NCBI GenBank assembly: GCA_000756795.1
Contig: CCSI01000001.1
Span: 124,001 to 188,000, forward strand
DNA: 64,000 nt
Origin: Qipengyuania vulgaris
GTDB taxonomy: Bacteria; Pseudomonadota; Alphaproteobacteria; Sphingomonadales; Sphingomonadaceae
Direction of reading: 5' to 3'
This document shows positions 1-10,650 of the stretch, piece by piece. The position numbers and the translations under genes are program-made. The notes under the pieces were generated by a model that saw only the letters and a list, made by a program, of their open reading frames with translations, did no database searches and was not told the origin of the DNA. Every line of letters begins with the position of its first letter. Positions within the stretch are counted from its first letter, which is position 1.

Positions 1-2
1 AG

Positions 3-467
3 ACCGCCGCGCTCTTCGCCGCCGCCAGCCGCATCGCGGCCGTCGTGGCCGAATGCAGTGACGAGGAGGAACAGGCGCTCGACGAATACGGCCGCAACCT
101 CGGCGTGGCCTTCCAGCTCGTCGACGACGCGCTCGATTACGATTCCAATGCCGCCGAAATGGGCAAGGACCGCGGCGACGACTTCCGCGAGGGCAAGATG
201 ACGCTGCCCGTTATCCTCGCCTATGCGCGCGGAAACGAGGAAGAACGCGAATTCTGGAAGGCCGCGATTGCGGGCTTCCGCACCTCGGACGACGACCTCG
301 AGGAAGCCATCCGCCTTATCGACAGCCACAATGCGGTCGCCGATACCAAGGCCCGCGCACGCCATTTCGCCCAGCGCGCTATCGATGCCCTGTCGATATT
401 CTCTGACGGCAAGGCCCGCCGCGCCATGACTCAGGCCGCACTCTTCGCTGTCTCGCGCGGATACTGA
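3..467 (+). CDS. Polyprenyl synthetase (octaprenyl/nonaprenyl diphosphate synthase type), 3' part
   Basis: The 5' end lies left of the window; the frame is open from the first complete codon to TGA at 465-467. The visible 154 residues contain the second aspartate-rich motif of trans-prenyltransferases (FQLVDDALDY, then KDRGDDFREGKMTLPVI), where the conserved Lys and Asp residues bind diphosphate through Mg2+. The family chains IPP onto an allylic primer to make the ubiquinone side chain. The C-terminus ends normally, so only the N-terminal half is missing, including the first DDxxD. The family call is firm; the chain length cannot be read from this part. Confidence 0.9.
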   Translation, partial: TAALFAAASRIAAVVAECSDEEEQALDEYGRNLGVAFQLVDDALDYDSNAAEMGKDRGDDFREGKMTLPVILAYARGNEEEREFWKAAIAGFRTSDDDLEEAIRLIDSHNAVADTKARARHFAQRAIDALSIFSDGKARRAMTQAALFAVSRGY

Positions 468-500
468 AAAGCCCGACCTGCGCGCGGCAGGCCGGGCTTT
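468..500. terminator. Hairpin terminator between convergent genes
   Basis: An inverted repeat starts directly after the prenyl synthetase stop codon: the arms AAAGCCCG and CGGGCTTT flank an inner ACCTG...CAGG pairing. A-tract and T-tract lie at opposite ends, so it can work in both directions, for the synthetase on the plus strand and the lipoprotein gene on the minus strand. Confidence 0.75.
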
Positions 501-516
501 CCGAAATTGGATCTGA

Positions 517-1323
517 TTACTGGCGGGTGGCCGTCCAGCGCACCACGCTGTCGTCACGTGCGTCTGTCGATACGCCGCTCATCGTGTCGCCGTCGATGGT
601 CAGTTCGGTGACCGAGAGCGTCTCGCCATCGCGTGAGTAGGTCTCGCGATAACCGTTCTCACCCATCCGCTCGACAGCGACCATCATGCCGGAATTGTTT
701 CCTTCGATGGCGACCGGTTCGCCGCCCAGCGTCGCCGTGTAGCTACCGTTGTTTCCGTCGAAGGTGAATTGGTCGCCCTCGACATTGTACATGGCGCGCA
801 GCGCTGCCTCGTCCACGCTATCGGGACCATTGTTCGACCATTGGCCCGAAACCGCGTGCGCACCTTCGGGCGCATCACCCGTGCGGGTGTAGGTTTCGCT
901 GCCGTTGATGGTCTCGTCACCGGTCATGCTGGTGAAGTCGAGTTTCATCGACGTTCCGTCTTCGCTGACGGTCCAGGTCGAGCCACCGGTGTCCTTGCCC
1001 TCGAACTGGTAGGCTGTCTTCACGGTTCGGTCGTCGACCACTTCGATCATGCCTTTGTCCGCGCCGGGGCGGTCGAGGTCCTGCCATTCTCCATCGGCAG
1101 TCATACTGAAGGGCGGGTTGCAACTCTTGCACTCGAACGTGCCGTCGGCGAGCAGGTATTCGCGGTTGTCGTTCTCGAACTCCGCGCTGTCGAGGTCGAT
1201 CATCCAGTTGCCCGAGATATCGCCTGCAGCAGCAGTGGTGGCTTCGGTATCGTCCGCGCTCGAGCAGGCCGCGAGGCCCGCGGTCAGCGTAAAGGCGGCG
1301 AGCGCCGTCATCATCTTTTTCAT
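517..1323 (-). CDS. Predicted lipoprotein of unknown function
   Basis: The 268-residue product starts with a lipoprotein signal peptide: charged MKKMM, a hydrophobic stretch and a lipobox LAAC with Cys20, followed by a low-complexity Ser/Ala/Thr/Asp linker. The mature part is rich in Gly, Asp, Thr and Ser and reads as beta-strands (for example GNWMIDL and TWTVSEDG, then GQWSNNGPD), suggesting two similar beta-sandwich or lipocalin-like halves, each opening with a SGxW motif (about residues 37-41 and 160-164). A CKSC pair sits near residue 65. The start is supported by an AAGGGAGAA ribosome site just upstream. I do not recognise the family; an envelope location is inferred from the lipobox. 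Confidence 0.8.
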   Translation of the reverse strand: MKKMMTALAAFTLTAGLAACSSADDTEATTAAAGDISGNWMIDLDSAEFENDNREYLLADGTFECKSCNPPFSMTADGEWQDLDRPGADKGMIEVVDDRTVKTAYQFEGKDTGGSTWTVSEDGTSMKLDFTSMTGDETINGSETYTRTGDAPEGAHAVSGQWSNNGPDSVDEAALRAMYNVEGDQFTFDGNNGSYTATLGGEPVAIEGNNSGMMVAVERMGENGYRETYSRDGETLSVTELTIDGDTMSGVSTDARDDSVVRWTATRQ

Positions 1324-1507
1324 ATGTTTCTCCCTTGCTTTCGTGCTGTCCCGCCGTGCGCTCTTGCACTGGTCGGCATGCGGACAACCTCACCCCCTCC
1401 ACCCGAATGAAAGAGCAAGGAGCGGGATGGATATATGAAGCGGAGTGTTTCTCCAAATTGCTTGATCCGGGGCTGTCTCGAGCGCGGGTTTGTGCAATGG
1501 GGCTCTC

Positions 1508-3934
1508 GTGTCCAATACGCTTCCCATCCATGCCGTCCTGCCCGAGCTGCTCGCTGCCCTTCGCAGTCGTAGCGGGGCGGTCCTCGTCGCACCTCCCGGT
1601 GCCGGCAAAACCACTGCAGTTGCGCCCGCGCTGCTTGACGAGAGCTGGTGCAGCGGCACGATTATCCTGACCTCGCCCCGCCGCGTCGCGGCGCGCGCAG
1701 CAGCGGAACGGATGGCGCAGATGCTGGGCGAGAAGCCGGGCGAGACGGTCGGCTATGTCACACGCCTCGACAGCAAGCGCGGGGCGAGAACGCGCATCCT
1801 TGTCGTCACCGAGGCGATTTTCGTAAACACCATCCTCGGGGACCCCGAGCTGGCGGGCGTTTCGGCAGTGCTTTTCGACGAAGCGCACGAGCGGCATCTC
1901 GACAGCGACCTCGGCCTTGCGCTGGCGCTGGAGACGCAGGGCGTGCTGCGCGAGGATTTGCGCGTGCTGGTGATGTCGGCAACCATCGACGGCGCGCGCT
2001 TCGCCTCGCTGATGGGCGAGGGGACTCCAGTGGTGGAGAGCGAGGGGCGCGCCTACCCGCTCGACATCCGCTGGCTCGGTTCGTCACCGCAGGTGCGGGT
2101 CGAGGACGCCATGACGGCAGCCATCGCCACCGCGTGGAGAGAGCAGGAGGGCGACATTCTCGCTTTCCTCCCCGGTGTCGGCGAAATCGAGCGCACGCGC
2201 GAGCGGCTGGCGGAGCGTCTGCCGAAAGCGCTCGTGTTGTCCCTCCACGGGCAAGTCCAGCCTGCGGACCAGCGGGCAGCCATCAGGCGCGATGCCGAAG
2301 GGCGCAGGCGTATCGTGCTCGCGACCGCGATTGCGGAGACATCGCTCACTTTGGACGGGGTGTCTGTGGTGGTCGATGCCGGCCTTTCCCGGCGCGCCGA
2401 ATTCGACCGGGGTGCAGGGACCACCCACCTCGTCACGCACCGTGCCAGCCAAGCGGCGGCGGCCCAAAGGGCAGGGCGCGCGGCGCGGCAGGGGCCGGGT
2501 GTGGCCTATCGCCTGTGGGAAGAGGGCGGGCACGCCGGGCGCAAGCGCTTCGACCCTCCCGAAATGGAGACCGCCGACCTTGCGCCACTAGTACTCGACC
2601 TCGCGAAATGGGGGACGAGCGACCCTGCGAGCCTGCAATGGCTCGACACGCCGCCCGAAGCTTCGGTCTCGGCAGCGCGCAAGACCATGCAGGGCCTTGG
2701 CGCGCTTGATGCCGAGGGCCGGATAACGGAGTTTGGCGAGAAACTTGCGACGCTTCCGCTCGACCCGGCCTCGGCTGCAATGGTGCTCTTCGGCGCGGAG
2801 CACGGGCAGGCGCAAACTGCCGCTCGTCTGGCGCTGCTGTTGCAGGAGCGCGGGCTGGGCGGACGAGGCGAGGACCTTGAAAGCCGACTGGCGCGGTGGA
2901 ACAACGACCGCGGAGCCAAGGCAGAAGCAAGCCGTAAGCTGGCCGGACGATGGGCTGCGCAGGCATCGAAGCTGGCCAAAGGAGCGGATGCTGCGGAAAT
3001 TCCACCCGCTGTCCCTCTCGCTGCGGGTCGACCCGACTTCATCGCCAAACGCCGCGATGCGTCGGGGGAGAGCTGGATTTCAGCAGGGGGAAGGGGGTTC
3101 ATGCTCGACCCCGCAAATTCCCTCGCCCGCGCGGACTTCCTTGTCATCGGCGATGCGCAGGGACAGGCGAAGGGCGCGCGCATCACCTCGGCCATCGCGT
3201 TGGATGAACAGGACCTCGAACAATGGCTCGGCGACCGCATCGAGCGGCGCAAGACCTTACGCTGGAAGGGCATTCGCATCGAGGCTCTGGTCGAGCGGCG
3301 GCTGGGCGCGATAACGCTGGCGAGCGGTCCGGACCCGGAACCCGACAGCACCGCGCTTGTGGACATGCTTGTGGACAAGGCTCTGGAAAACCCGGCAAAA
3401 CTGCTCCCGGCCGAGTTGCTGGCGCGGGCAAGCTTTATCGGGCTGGACACATTCACACCCGATAAGCTGGCCGAGAACGCGGAAATGTGGCTCGCGCCCT
3501 TGCTCGAAGGACGGCGCGACCTCGACATTCCCAAGGGCAAGCTGGTCGATGCCTTGCTCGGCGCGCTCGACTGGGGCGATCGTCAGCGGCTCGACAGCGA
3601 GGCGCCGCGCGAATTCACCTCTCCCGCGGGGACCACTCACCGCATCGAGTATACTGGCGACGATGCACCCAGCGTCGAGGTGCGCGTGCAGGCGCTGTTC
3701 GGGCTGGAGCGTCATCCCATGGTCGGCAAGACACCACTCCTGCTCAAGCTCACCAATCCGGCCGGTCGCCCCATCCAGTCGACCCGCGACCTGCCCGGAT
3801 TCTGGCGCGGCAGCTGGGAGGATGTGCGCAAGGACATGAAGGGCCGCTACCCCAAGCACCGCTGGCCCGAGGAACCATGGGCGGAAAAGCCCAGTTTGAA
3901 GACCAAGAACGCCTTCCAAAATTCGGGAGGCTGA
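1508..3934 (+). CDS. hrpB: ATP-dependent RNA helicase HrpB
   Basis: This DEAH-box superfamily 2 helicase has Walker A APPGAGKTT at about residues 28-36, DEAH at about 124-127 and motif III SATID. The helicase C domain carries the GVSVVVDAGLSR and QRAGRAAR motifs, and the C-terminal HrpB domain ends WPEEPWAEKP. Counted from the GTG at 1508 it has 808 residues, normal for HrpB. The frame is also open from a TTG at 1490, but the GTG places the N-terminus (SNTLPIHAVLPEL) where HrpB proteins usually begin. The cellular role of HrpB is poorly known. It is divergent from the upstream lipoprotein gene. Confidence 0.93.
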   Translation: MSNTLPIHAVLPELLAALRSRSGAVLVAPPGAGKTTAVAPALLDESWCSGTIILTSPRRVAARAAAERMAQMLGEKPGETVGYVTRLDSKRGARTRILVVTEAIFVNTILGDPELAGVSAVLFDEAHERHLDSDLGLALALETQGVLREDLRVLVMSATIDGARFASLMGEGTPVVESEGRAYPLDIRWLGSSPQVRVEDAMTAAIATAWREQEGDILAFLPGVGEIERTRERLAERLPKALVLSLHGQVQPADQRAAIRRDAEGRRRIVLATAIAETSLTLDGVSVVVDAGLSRRAEFDRGAGTTHLVTHRASQAAAAQRAGRAARQGPGVAYRLWEEGGHAGRKRFDPPEMETADLAPLVLDLAKWGTSDPASLQWLDTPPEASVSAARKTMQGLGALDAEGRITEFGEKLATLPLDPASAAMVLFGAEHGQAQTAARLALLLQERGLGGRGEDLESRLARWNNDRGAKAEASRKLAGRWAAQASKLAKGADAAEIPPAVPLAAGRPDFIAKRRDASGESWISAGGRGFMLDPANSLARADFLVIGDAQGQAKGARITSAIALDEQDLEQWLGDRIERRKTLRWKGIRIEALVERRLGAITLASGPDPEPDSTALVDMLVDKALENPAKLLPAELLARASFIGLDTFTPDKLAENAEMWLAPLLEGRRDLDIPKGKLVDALLGALDWGDRQRLDSEAPREFTSPAGTTHRIEYTGDDAPSVEVRVQALFGLERHPMVGKTPLLLKLTNPAGRPIQSTRDLPGFWRGSWEDVRKDMKGRYPKHRWPEEPWAEKPSLKTKNAFQNSGG

Positions 3935-3951
3935 ATTAAGGGGCAGCCACT

Positions 3952-4230
3952 ATGGCAGCGAGAATCTATCAGCGACCGCAGAACGCGATGCAATCGGGCA
4001 AGGCTCGTACCGACGAGTGGGTGCTTGAATTCGAACAGTCCGAAGCGCGCCGCGCAGACCCGCTGATGGGCTGGACCGGCAGCGGCGATACGCAAGCGCA
4101 GGTCCAGCTGACCTTCCCGAGCAAGGACGAGGCCAAGGCCTATGCGGAGAAATACGGAATCCCCGCCCGCGTCCACGCCACGCCGCCGCACAGCCTGAAG
4201 CTGCAGGCTTACGCCGACAATTTTCGATAA
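3952..4230 (+). CDS. NADH dehydrogenase accessory subunit, NDUFS4 family (ETC complex I subunit region)
   Basis: The 92-residue protein matches the NDUFS4 (18 kDa) accessory subunit: N-terminal ARIYQRP, QSGKARTDEWVLEFE, then MGWTGSGDT and the central KDEAKAYAEKYGIPA helix. In alphaproteobacteria this subunit is usually encoded apart from the nuo operon, as here. It is expected on the matrix-like (cytoplasmic) arm of complex I near the iron-sulfur subunits. It follows hrpB by 17 bases and could be cotranscribed with it, though the two functions are unrelated. Confidence 0.92.
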   Translation: MAARIYQRPQNAMQSGKARTDEWVLEFEQSEARRADPLMGWTGSGDTQAQVQLTFPSKDEAKAYAEKYGIPARVHATPPHSLKLQAYADNFR

Positions 4231-4253
4231 TATCGCGCCCTCAAACGCCGGGC

Positions 4254-4325
4254 GCGAGCCTCCGGCTCGCTTGGCTTCCTCGCAAAGGCTCGGGCGGGCG
4301 GTCGCCCTTGCGGACCTGCGGTCCG
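4254..4325. repeat. Intergenic palindromic repeat, copy A
   Basis: This is a three-part element. Hairpin 1 (4254-4270, arms GCGAGCC/GGCTCGC) is followed after 20 bases by a core GGGCGGGCGGTCGCCCTTG (4292-4310), which itself folds as GGGC-GGTC-GCCC. Hairpin 2 (4311-4325, arms CGGAC/GTCCG) closes it. The same order of parts, with an identical core but different, still complementary, arms, is found at 29101-29200. It probably belongs to a dispersed extragenic repeat family of this genome and sits just before the SRP RNA gene. Confidence 0.65.
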
Positions 4326-4369
4326 TCGATTTCGCCGGTTGATTTCCGTTTCGACCATCGCCATATGGC

Positions 4370-4461
4370 GCGCCGGGAGTCGGGTGGACGTTTGCGTTCG
4401 CTCACCGGGTCAGGTCCGGAAGGAAGCAGCCCAGGTGAATTGCGGCGGGTCGCTCGGCTCC
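4370..4461 (+). ncRNA. ffs: Bacterial small signal recognition particle RNA (4.5S type)
   Basis: The apical SRP domain IV signature is present: GGGTCAGGTCCGGAAGGAAG, with the GGAA tetraloop at 4418-4421 and the asymmetric loop GCAGCCCAGG following. The outer stem is formed by GCCGGG near 4372 and CTCGGC at 4453-4458, and a T-rich stretch CCTTTATTTTC follows. Exact ends are estimated to within about 5 bases. The RNA pairs with Ffh to target nascent membrane proteins; its receptor FtsY is encoded at 40.4-41.3 kb. A position directly before dnaX is a common bacterial arrangement. Confidence 0.95.
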
Positions 4462-4517
4462 TTTATTTTCCCACACCCTTCATGACATTCGGCGCTTCTG
4501 CGCCTAGCTAAGTGTAC

Positions 4518-6338
4518 ATGGGTGATTCACCGGAAAATATGGACAGCCCCCCGTGGGATACCGAGGTCGAGGACGACGCGCCGAGTGTTGCGGAGCTAGA
4601 GGCGGCAGGACAGAACTCGATGTTCGGCGATGCGCCGGAGCCTGAACCTGCTCCCGCACCAGCACCCGCAGAGCCGCCTGTCGAAAACGCCTCTCCGGCC
4701 ACTGAAGAGCCTGCCGATACCGCACAGCCCTATCGCGTCCTTGCGCGCAAATATCGTCCGCAGACCTTTGCCGAGCTTATCGGGCAGGACGCGATGGTCC
4801 GCACGCTCGCCAATGCCATCGCGCGCGACCGGTTGGCGCATGCCTTCCTGATGACCGGCGTGCGCGGGGTGGGCAAGACCTCGACCGCGCGCCTCATCGC
4901 CAAGGCGCTCAACTGCATCGGGCCGGACGGCGAGGGCGGTCCGACCATCAGCCCCTGCGGCGTGTGCGAACCCTGCCAAGCGATTGCCGAAGGTCGCCAC
5001 ATCGACGTCATCGAGATGGACGCTGCCAGCCACACGGGTGTCGACGACGTGCGCGAGATTATCGAGGCGGTGCGCTATGCTGCCGTCTCGGCGCGCTACA
5101 AGATCTACATCATCGACGAGGTCCACATGCTCTCGCGCAACGCATTCAACGCGCTGCTCAAGACGCTGGAAGAACCGCCCGCGCATGTGAAATTCCTCTT
5201 CGCGACGACCGAGGTCGACAAGCTTCCGGTCACCGTGCTCAGCCGCACGCAGCGCTTCGATTTGCGCCGCATCCCGGTCGAACTGCTCGAAGCGCATTTC
5301 GCCGAGATCTGCCGAAAGGAAGGCGTCGAGGCCGAGGACGAAGCGCTCCACATCGTCGCCAATGCCGCCGAAGGCTCGGTGCGCGATGGTCTGTCCATCC
5401 TCGACCAGGCCATCGCCCATGCCGACATGGACACGGGCGGCAAGGTCACTGCCGAGCGCGTACGCGACATGCTCGGCCTTGCCGACAGGGGCGCGCAGCG
5501 CCGGCTGTTCGCGCATATCCTCGATGGTGATGCCAAATCCGCGCTGGCAGCGGTGGACGACCAGTACGCGCTCGGTGTCGAACCGCTCGCACTGATGCGC
5601 AGCCTGATGGACCTCACCCACCGCATCGCTTTGACACAGGTCTCGGGCGGCGAGGCCGATGCGACGACCGCCGAGGAACGCGGTCAGCTGACTGAATGGG
5701 CCAAGCGCCTCGAAGTCGGTCAGGTCCACCGCTTGTGGCAGCTCCTGCTCAAGGGCCATGAGGAAGTGCGCCACGCGCCCGACCCGCTGGTCTCGGCCCG
5801 CATGGCACTGCTTCGTGTTCTCCACGCTTCGGGAATGCCCGACCCGGGCAAGCTGGCGAAGCAGCTGGAAGAACTGGCCGCGCGCGGTCCTGCACCAGCC
5901 ACAACTGCGGGCGAGGGCGGGGCAGGTGCGCCTACCGCCTCGCTCGACTGGGAGAAGCTGGTCGAGAAAGTCTCTGCTGCCGGAAAGCTGCAGGCCGAAA
6001 GCATCATGCGCCTGCAAATCCGTCCCATCAGCGTGGAGATGGGCAAGCTCGTCTATTCACGCGACAGCAAATACGGCGATGCTATCGAACCGGTGCTGAA
6101 GGACGCGCTCTACGCGGTCACCGAAACCCGCTGGCAGCTGGAAACGGGCGACCCTGCGCTCGCAACGCCCTCGATGGAGGAGCAGCGCGCAGCAAAGGCA
6201 GAAGCGGCCAAGGCGGCGATGCGCGAACATCCCATGGTGAAAGCGGTTGAAGCCGCCTTTCCCGATGCCGAAATGATTGAAGACGGCGCCAATCTCCCCC
6301 CGATGCGGCGCGAGGTTCCCTGGAACCGCAGAGCATAA
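4518..6338 (+). CDS. dnaX: DNA polymerase III subunit gamma/tau
   Basis: Clamp-loader ATPase of 606 residues. An acidic and Pro/Ala-rich N-terminal extension (about 75 residues) precedes the canonical YRVLARKYRPQTFAELIGQ. Walker A GVRGVGKTS lies at about 114-122, and a zinc module uses Cys133, Cys147, Cys150 and Cys153. DEVH is at about 200-203 and the SRC-type sensor is SRTQRFDLRR. The tau-like C-terminal domain begins after about residue 460. The start is uncertain: ATG 4518 is in frame with GTG 4512 and ATG 4539, and none has a strong ribosome site. No obvious A-AAA-AAG slippery site was seen, so a separate gamma form is not supported. Confidence 0.96.
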   Translation: MGDSPENMDSPPWDTEVEDDAPSVAELEAAGQNSMFGDAPEPEPAPAPAPAEPPVENASPATEEPADTAQPYRVLARKYRPQTFAELIGQDAMVRTLANAIARDRLAHAFLMTGVRGVGKTSTARLIAKALNCIGPDGEGGPTISPCGVCEPCQAIAEGRHIDVIEMDAASHTGVDDVREIIEAVRYAAVSARYKIYIIDEVHMLSRNAFNALLKTLEEPPAHVKFLFATTEVDKLPVTVLSRTQRFDLRRIPVELLEAHFAEICRKEGVEAEDEALHIVANAAEGSVRDGLSILDQAIAHADMDTGGKVTAERVRDMLGLADRGAQRRLFAHILDGDAKSALAAVDDQYALGVEPLALMRSLMDLTHRIALTQVSGGEADATTAEERGQLTEWAKRLEVGQVHRLWQLLLKGHEEVRHAPDPLVSARMALLRVLHASGMPDPGKLAKQLEELAARGPAPATTAGEGGAGAPTASLDWEKLVEKVSAAGKLQAESIMRLQIRPISVEMGKLVYSRDSKYGDAIEPVLKDALYAVTETRWQLETGDPALATPSMEEQRAAKAEAAKAAMREHPMVKAVEAAFPDAEMIEDGANLPPMRREVPWNRRA

Positions 6339-6349
6339 GGACGACTGAC

Positions 6350-6691
6350 ATGAAATCGATGGAAGAAATGATTGCCGCAGCGCAGAAGGCTGCCGAGCAG
6401 ATCCAGACCCAGATGAACGATGCGCAGGCCAAGCTCGACACTATCGAGGTCGAGGGCACGGCTGGCGGCGGCCTGGTCAAGGTCCGTGCCACGGCGCGCG
6501 GCCGCATCATCGGCGTCGAAATCGACGAGAGCCTGATGAAGCCGGAAGAAAAGCAGATGGTCGAAGACCTCGTCACCGCCGCCTTCAACGACGCGCGCGA
6601 CAAGGCGGACCGCAAGTCAGCCGAGGAAATGCAAGCCATCCAGGGCGGCATGGGCCTGCCGCCGGGTATGAACATTCCCGGCCTGGGCTAA
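6350..6691 (+). CDS. YbaB/EbfC family nucleoid-associated protein
   Basis: The 113-residue protein has the family pattern: an N-terminal amphipathic helix (SMEEMIAAAQKAAEQIQTQMND), then the beta-rich core IEVEGTAGGGLVKVRATARGRIIGVEID, then a second helix and a Gly/Met/Pro-rich tail. The family forms dimers that bind DNA without strong sequence preference. It lies 11 bases after dnaX behind an AAGGA ribosome site, so the two are almost certainly cotranscribed. The usual third gene of the set, recR, is absent here; lon follows instead. Confidence 0.95.
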   Translation: MKSMEEMIAAAQKAAEQIQTQMNDAQAKLDTIEVEGTAGGGLVKVRATARGRIIGVEIDESLMKPEEKQMVEDLVTAAFNDARDKADRKSAEEMQAIQGGMGLPPGMNIPGLG

Positions 6692-6728
6692 TCCCACCGG
6701 CAATCCCCAAGATATGACGCCTCCTGCG

Positions 6729-6757
6729 TTGCGAAGCGCGGGAGGCGTTCCCATATT
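6729..6757 (+). promoter_or_regulatory. Candidate heat-shock (RpoH-type) promoter of lon
   Basis: GTTG at 6729-6732, an 18-base spacer and CCCATAT at 6751-6757 resemble the RpoH consensus CTTG-N17/18-CCTATNT, with one mismatch per box. It ends 45 bases before the lon start, and lon is a classical RpoH target. It overlaps an inverted repeat (ACGCCTCC...GGAGGCGT, 6718-6750) that could instead terminate the upstream transcript. Confidence 0.35.
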
Positions 6758-6801
6758 CGGTACCAACCACGGCTCTTTAATACGGGCCGCAGATGGACTG
6801 A

Positions 6802-9201
<2,400 letters not shown>

Positions 9202-9216
9202 CAAAAGTTGTGCTGC

Positions 9217-9242
9217 GCCGCAGCGAGATGTCTCGTTGCGGC
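9217..9242 (+). terminator. Hairpin downstream of lon
   Basis: Arms GCCGCAGCGAGA (9217-9228) and TCTCGTTGCGGC (9231-9242) pair over 11-12 positions with one G-T wobble, leaving a tight loop. Only a short T-run (GTTTTG, about 15 bases on) follows, so it is either a weak or Rho-assisted terminator of lon. It separates lon from hup. Confidence 0.5.
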
Positions 9243-9315
9243 ACAGCTACGGCCCGTTTTGTCGTATTATTGCAAATGCAAGCCGAAAAAGCGCCGATTC
9301 GCGCCGATTTTGCCT

Positions 9316-9344
9316 TTGACACGCGCGGGAAAAGTCTCTCAATT
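9316..9344 (+). promoter_or_regulatory. Candidate sigma-70 type promoter of the HU gene
   Basis: TTGACA at 9316-9321 is a perfect -35 box; 17 bases later TCAATT (9339-9344) is a partial -10 match. It lies about 70 bases before the HU start, in an AT-richer stretch than its surroundings. No other convincing promoter is seen in this gap. Confidence 0.4.
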
Positions 9345-9415
9345 CGCTCCCTCTCCGGCTGAAGTGATTCACCGGGTAAAAATTCAAAACCTGATTTGAG
9401 GGGGTTCCCAAAGTA

Positions 9416-9688
9416 ATGAACAAGAACGATCTGATCGGCGCTGTTGCAGAAGCAAGCGGCCTGTCGAAGAGCGACGCATCGAGCGCAGTCGAGGGTGTTT
9501 TCGACGCCATCACCAAGTCGCTCTCGAAGGGTGACGAAGTGCGCCTCGTCGGTTTCGGCACCTTCTCGGTCGCAAAGCGCAAGGCGTCGACCGGTCGCAA
9601 CCCGCGCACCGGCGAACCGATGAACATCCCCGCTTCGAACCAGCCCAAGTTCAAGGCCGGCAAGGGCCTCAAGGACGCCGTCAACTAA
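9416..9688 (+). CDS. HU family DNA-binding protein
   Basis: The 90-residue histone-like protein starts MNKNDLIGAVAEASGLSK and carries the family core VRLVGFGTFSV, then the DNA-binding arm RNPRTGEPMNIPASNQPKF with the conserved Pro at the tip. It bends and compacts DNA as a dimer. A GAGGGGG ribosome site precedes the ATG. It is a single-gene unit: a promoter candidate lies upstream and a strong terminator follows 22 bases after the stop. Confidence 0.97.
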   Translation: MNKNDLIGAVAEASGLSKSDASSAVEGVFDAITKSLSKGDEVRLVGFGTFSVAKRKASTGRNPRTGEPMNIPASNQPKFKAGKGLKDAVN

Positions 9689-9709
9689 GACGCGCCTTTA
9701 CGGGTAAAG

Positions 9710-9746
9710 AAAACGCCGCAGCCTCGACGGGAGGCTGCGGCGTTTT
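9710..9746 (+). terminator. Strong Rho-independent terminator after the HU gene
   Basis: A perfect 16-base-pair stem, AAAACGCCGCAGCCTC with GAGGCTGCGGCGTTTT, has a five-base loop and runs into TTTTTCTTTT. The A-tract before the stem makes it usable from the other strand as well, for the convergent lipoprotein gene. Confidence 0.95.
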
Positions 9747-9767
9747 TCTTTTGCGGGCTCGCCCTAT

Positions 9768-10625
9768 TCAGTCGAACGCAATGAGCGCAGTCGGGGCCTG
9801 TTCGGTCCGCGGGCTGATTTTCCAGACCAGCGCCTGGCCACGGGCATTGGCTTGAGGACCTTCGTCGGTGTTGTTGGCTAGGATGCGGCCATCGGTGACG
9901 ATGGTGAAGGTCCCGTCGGGCAGCGCAATCTTGGGCGCTTCCTCGCCTTCCTTCTTGGCTCCCATTTGCATCAGGCCGGCCATGCCGCCCATCATGCCCT
10001 GCATCGGGTTGTTGCCGCCGGCGCTGGCGAAGCCGGGCGCATCGACCCGCACCTGGCCCTCGTCGCGCAGCACGACGGTCACGAACATGTTCGACATCGG
10101 CATTTTCTCGACCACCGGGAAGGCGAAGTCGTGCGTCATGCGGCCCGAGATGCGGAAGTCGATGTCGAACAGCCCGTCGCCCTTGTAGGTGACTTCTTCC
10201 CAGCCGCGCTGGCGCTGCAGCTTCTCGGCGAGTTCCTGTGCGGCTTCGGGATTCGACGGGTCGATACCGCCGAGCATGGCCTTGGCGGTCTCCGCATCTT
10301 CCTTACGTTTGGCCTCGCGCTTGCTTGCCTCGGCATCCCACTCGGCGCGCTGCTCGTTGACTTCCGCGAGCGTGCATTCGCGCTCCTCGAACTCCTCGTC
10401 CCAGCATTCGGCCTCGAAGGTCTGCTCGCTCTTGCTGCCCATCTCGGCCAGCTTGGTGAGCGCCAGCATCTGGATTTCTCCGTCATAGCTGTAGGAGAAT
10501 GTGCCGTCCTTCATCAGCTGCAGTTCGCTGGTGAAGGCACCGGGCGAAAGCAGGCAGCCGGTCAGCGCCAGCGAACTTGCCGCAGCAAGTGCGACGCCGC
10601 GAAGTCTCGTCGAAATATGTGTCAC
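9768..10625 (-). CDS. Predicted lipoprotein of unknown function
   Basis: The frame is open far upstream into rlmB, but the real start is the GTG at 10625: it follows a GGGGGG ribosome site at good distance and begins a lipoprotein signal peptide (THISTRLRGVALAAASSLALTGC, lipobox LTGC). The 285-residue product has a charged coiled-coil-like middle rich in Glu and Lys with an ECWDEEFEERECTL segment, then a Met/Gly-rich patch (NPMQGMMGGMAGLMQMG). The latter half has short beta-like stretches ending TIVTDGRILANNTDEG. No family is recognised. It is probably anchored in the inner leaflet of the outer membrane. The gene lies 25 bases downstream of rlmB. Confidence 0.8.
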   Translation of the reverse strand: MTHISTRLRGVALAAASSLALTGCLLSPGAFTSELQLMKDGTFSYSYDGEIQMLALTKLAEMGSKSEQTFEAECWDEEFEERECTLAEVNEQRAEWDAEASKREAKRKEDAETAKAMLGGIDPSNPEAAQELAEKLQRQRGWEEVTYKGDGLFDIDFRISGRMTHDFAFPVVEKMPMSNMFVTVVLRDEGQVRVDAPGFASAGGNNPMQGMMGGMAGLMQMGAKKEGEEAPKIALPDGTFTIVTDGRILANNTDEGPQANARGQALVWKISPRTEQAPTALIAFD

Positions 10626-10650
10626 GTCCAAAATCCCCCCTGAAAGGATG

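Noticed and set aside
4518-6338. Programmed frameshift producing a gamma form of DnaX
   Set aside because: No A-AAA-AAG heptamer with a following stem was seen in the reading frame near the ATPase end.
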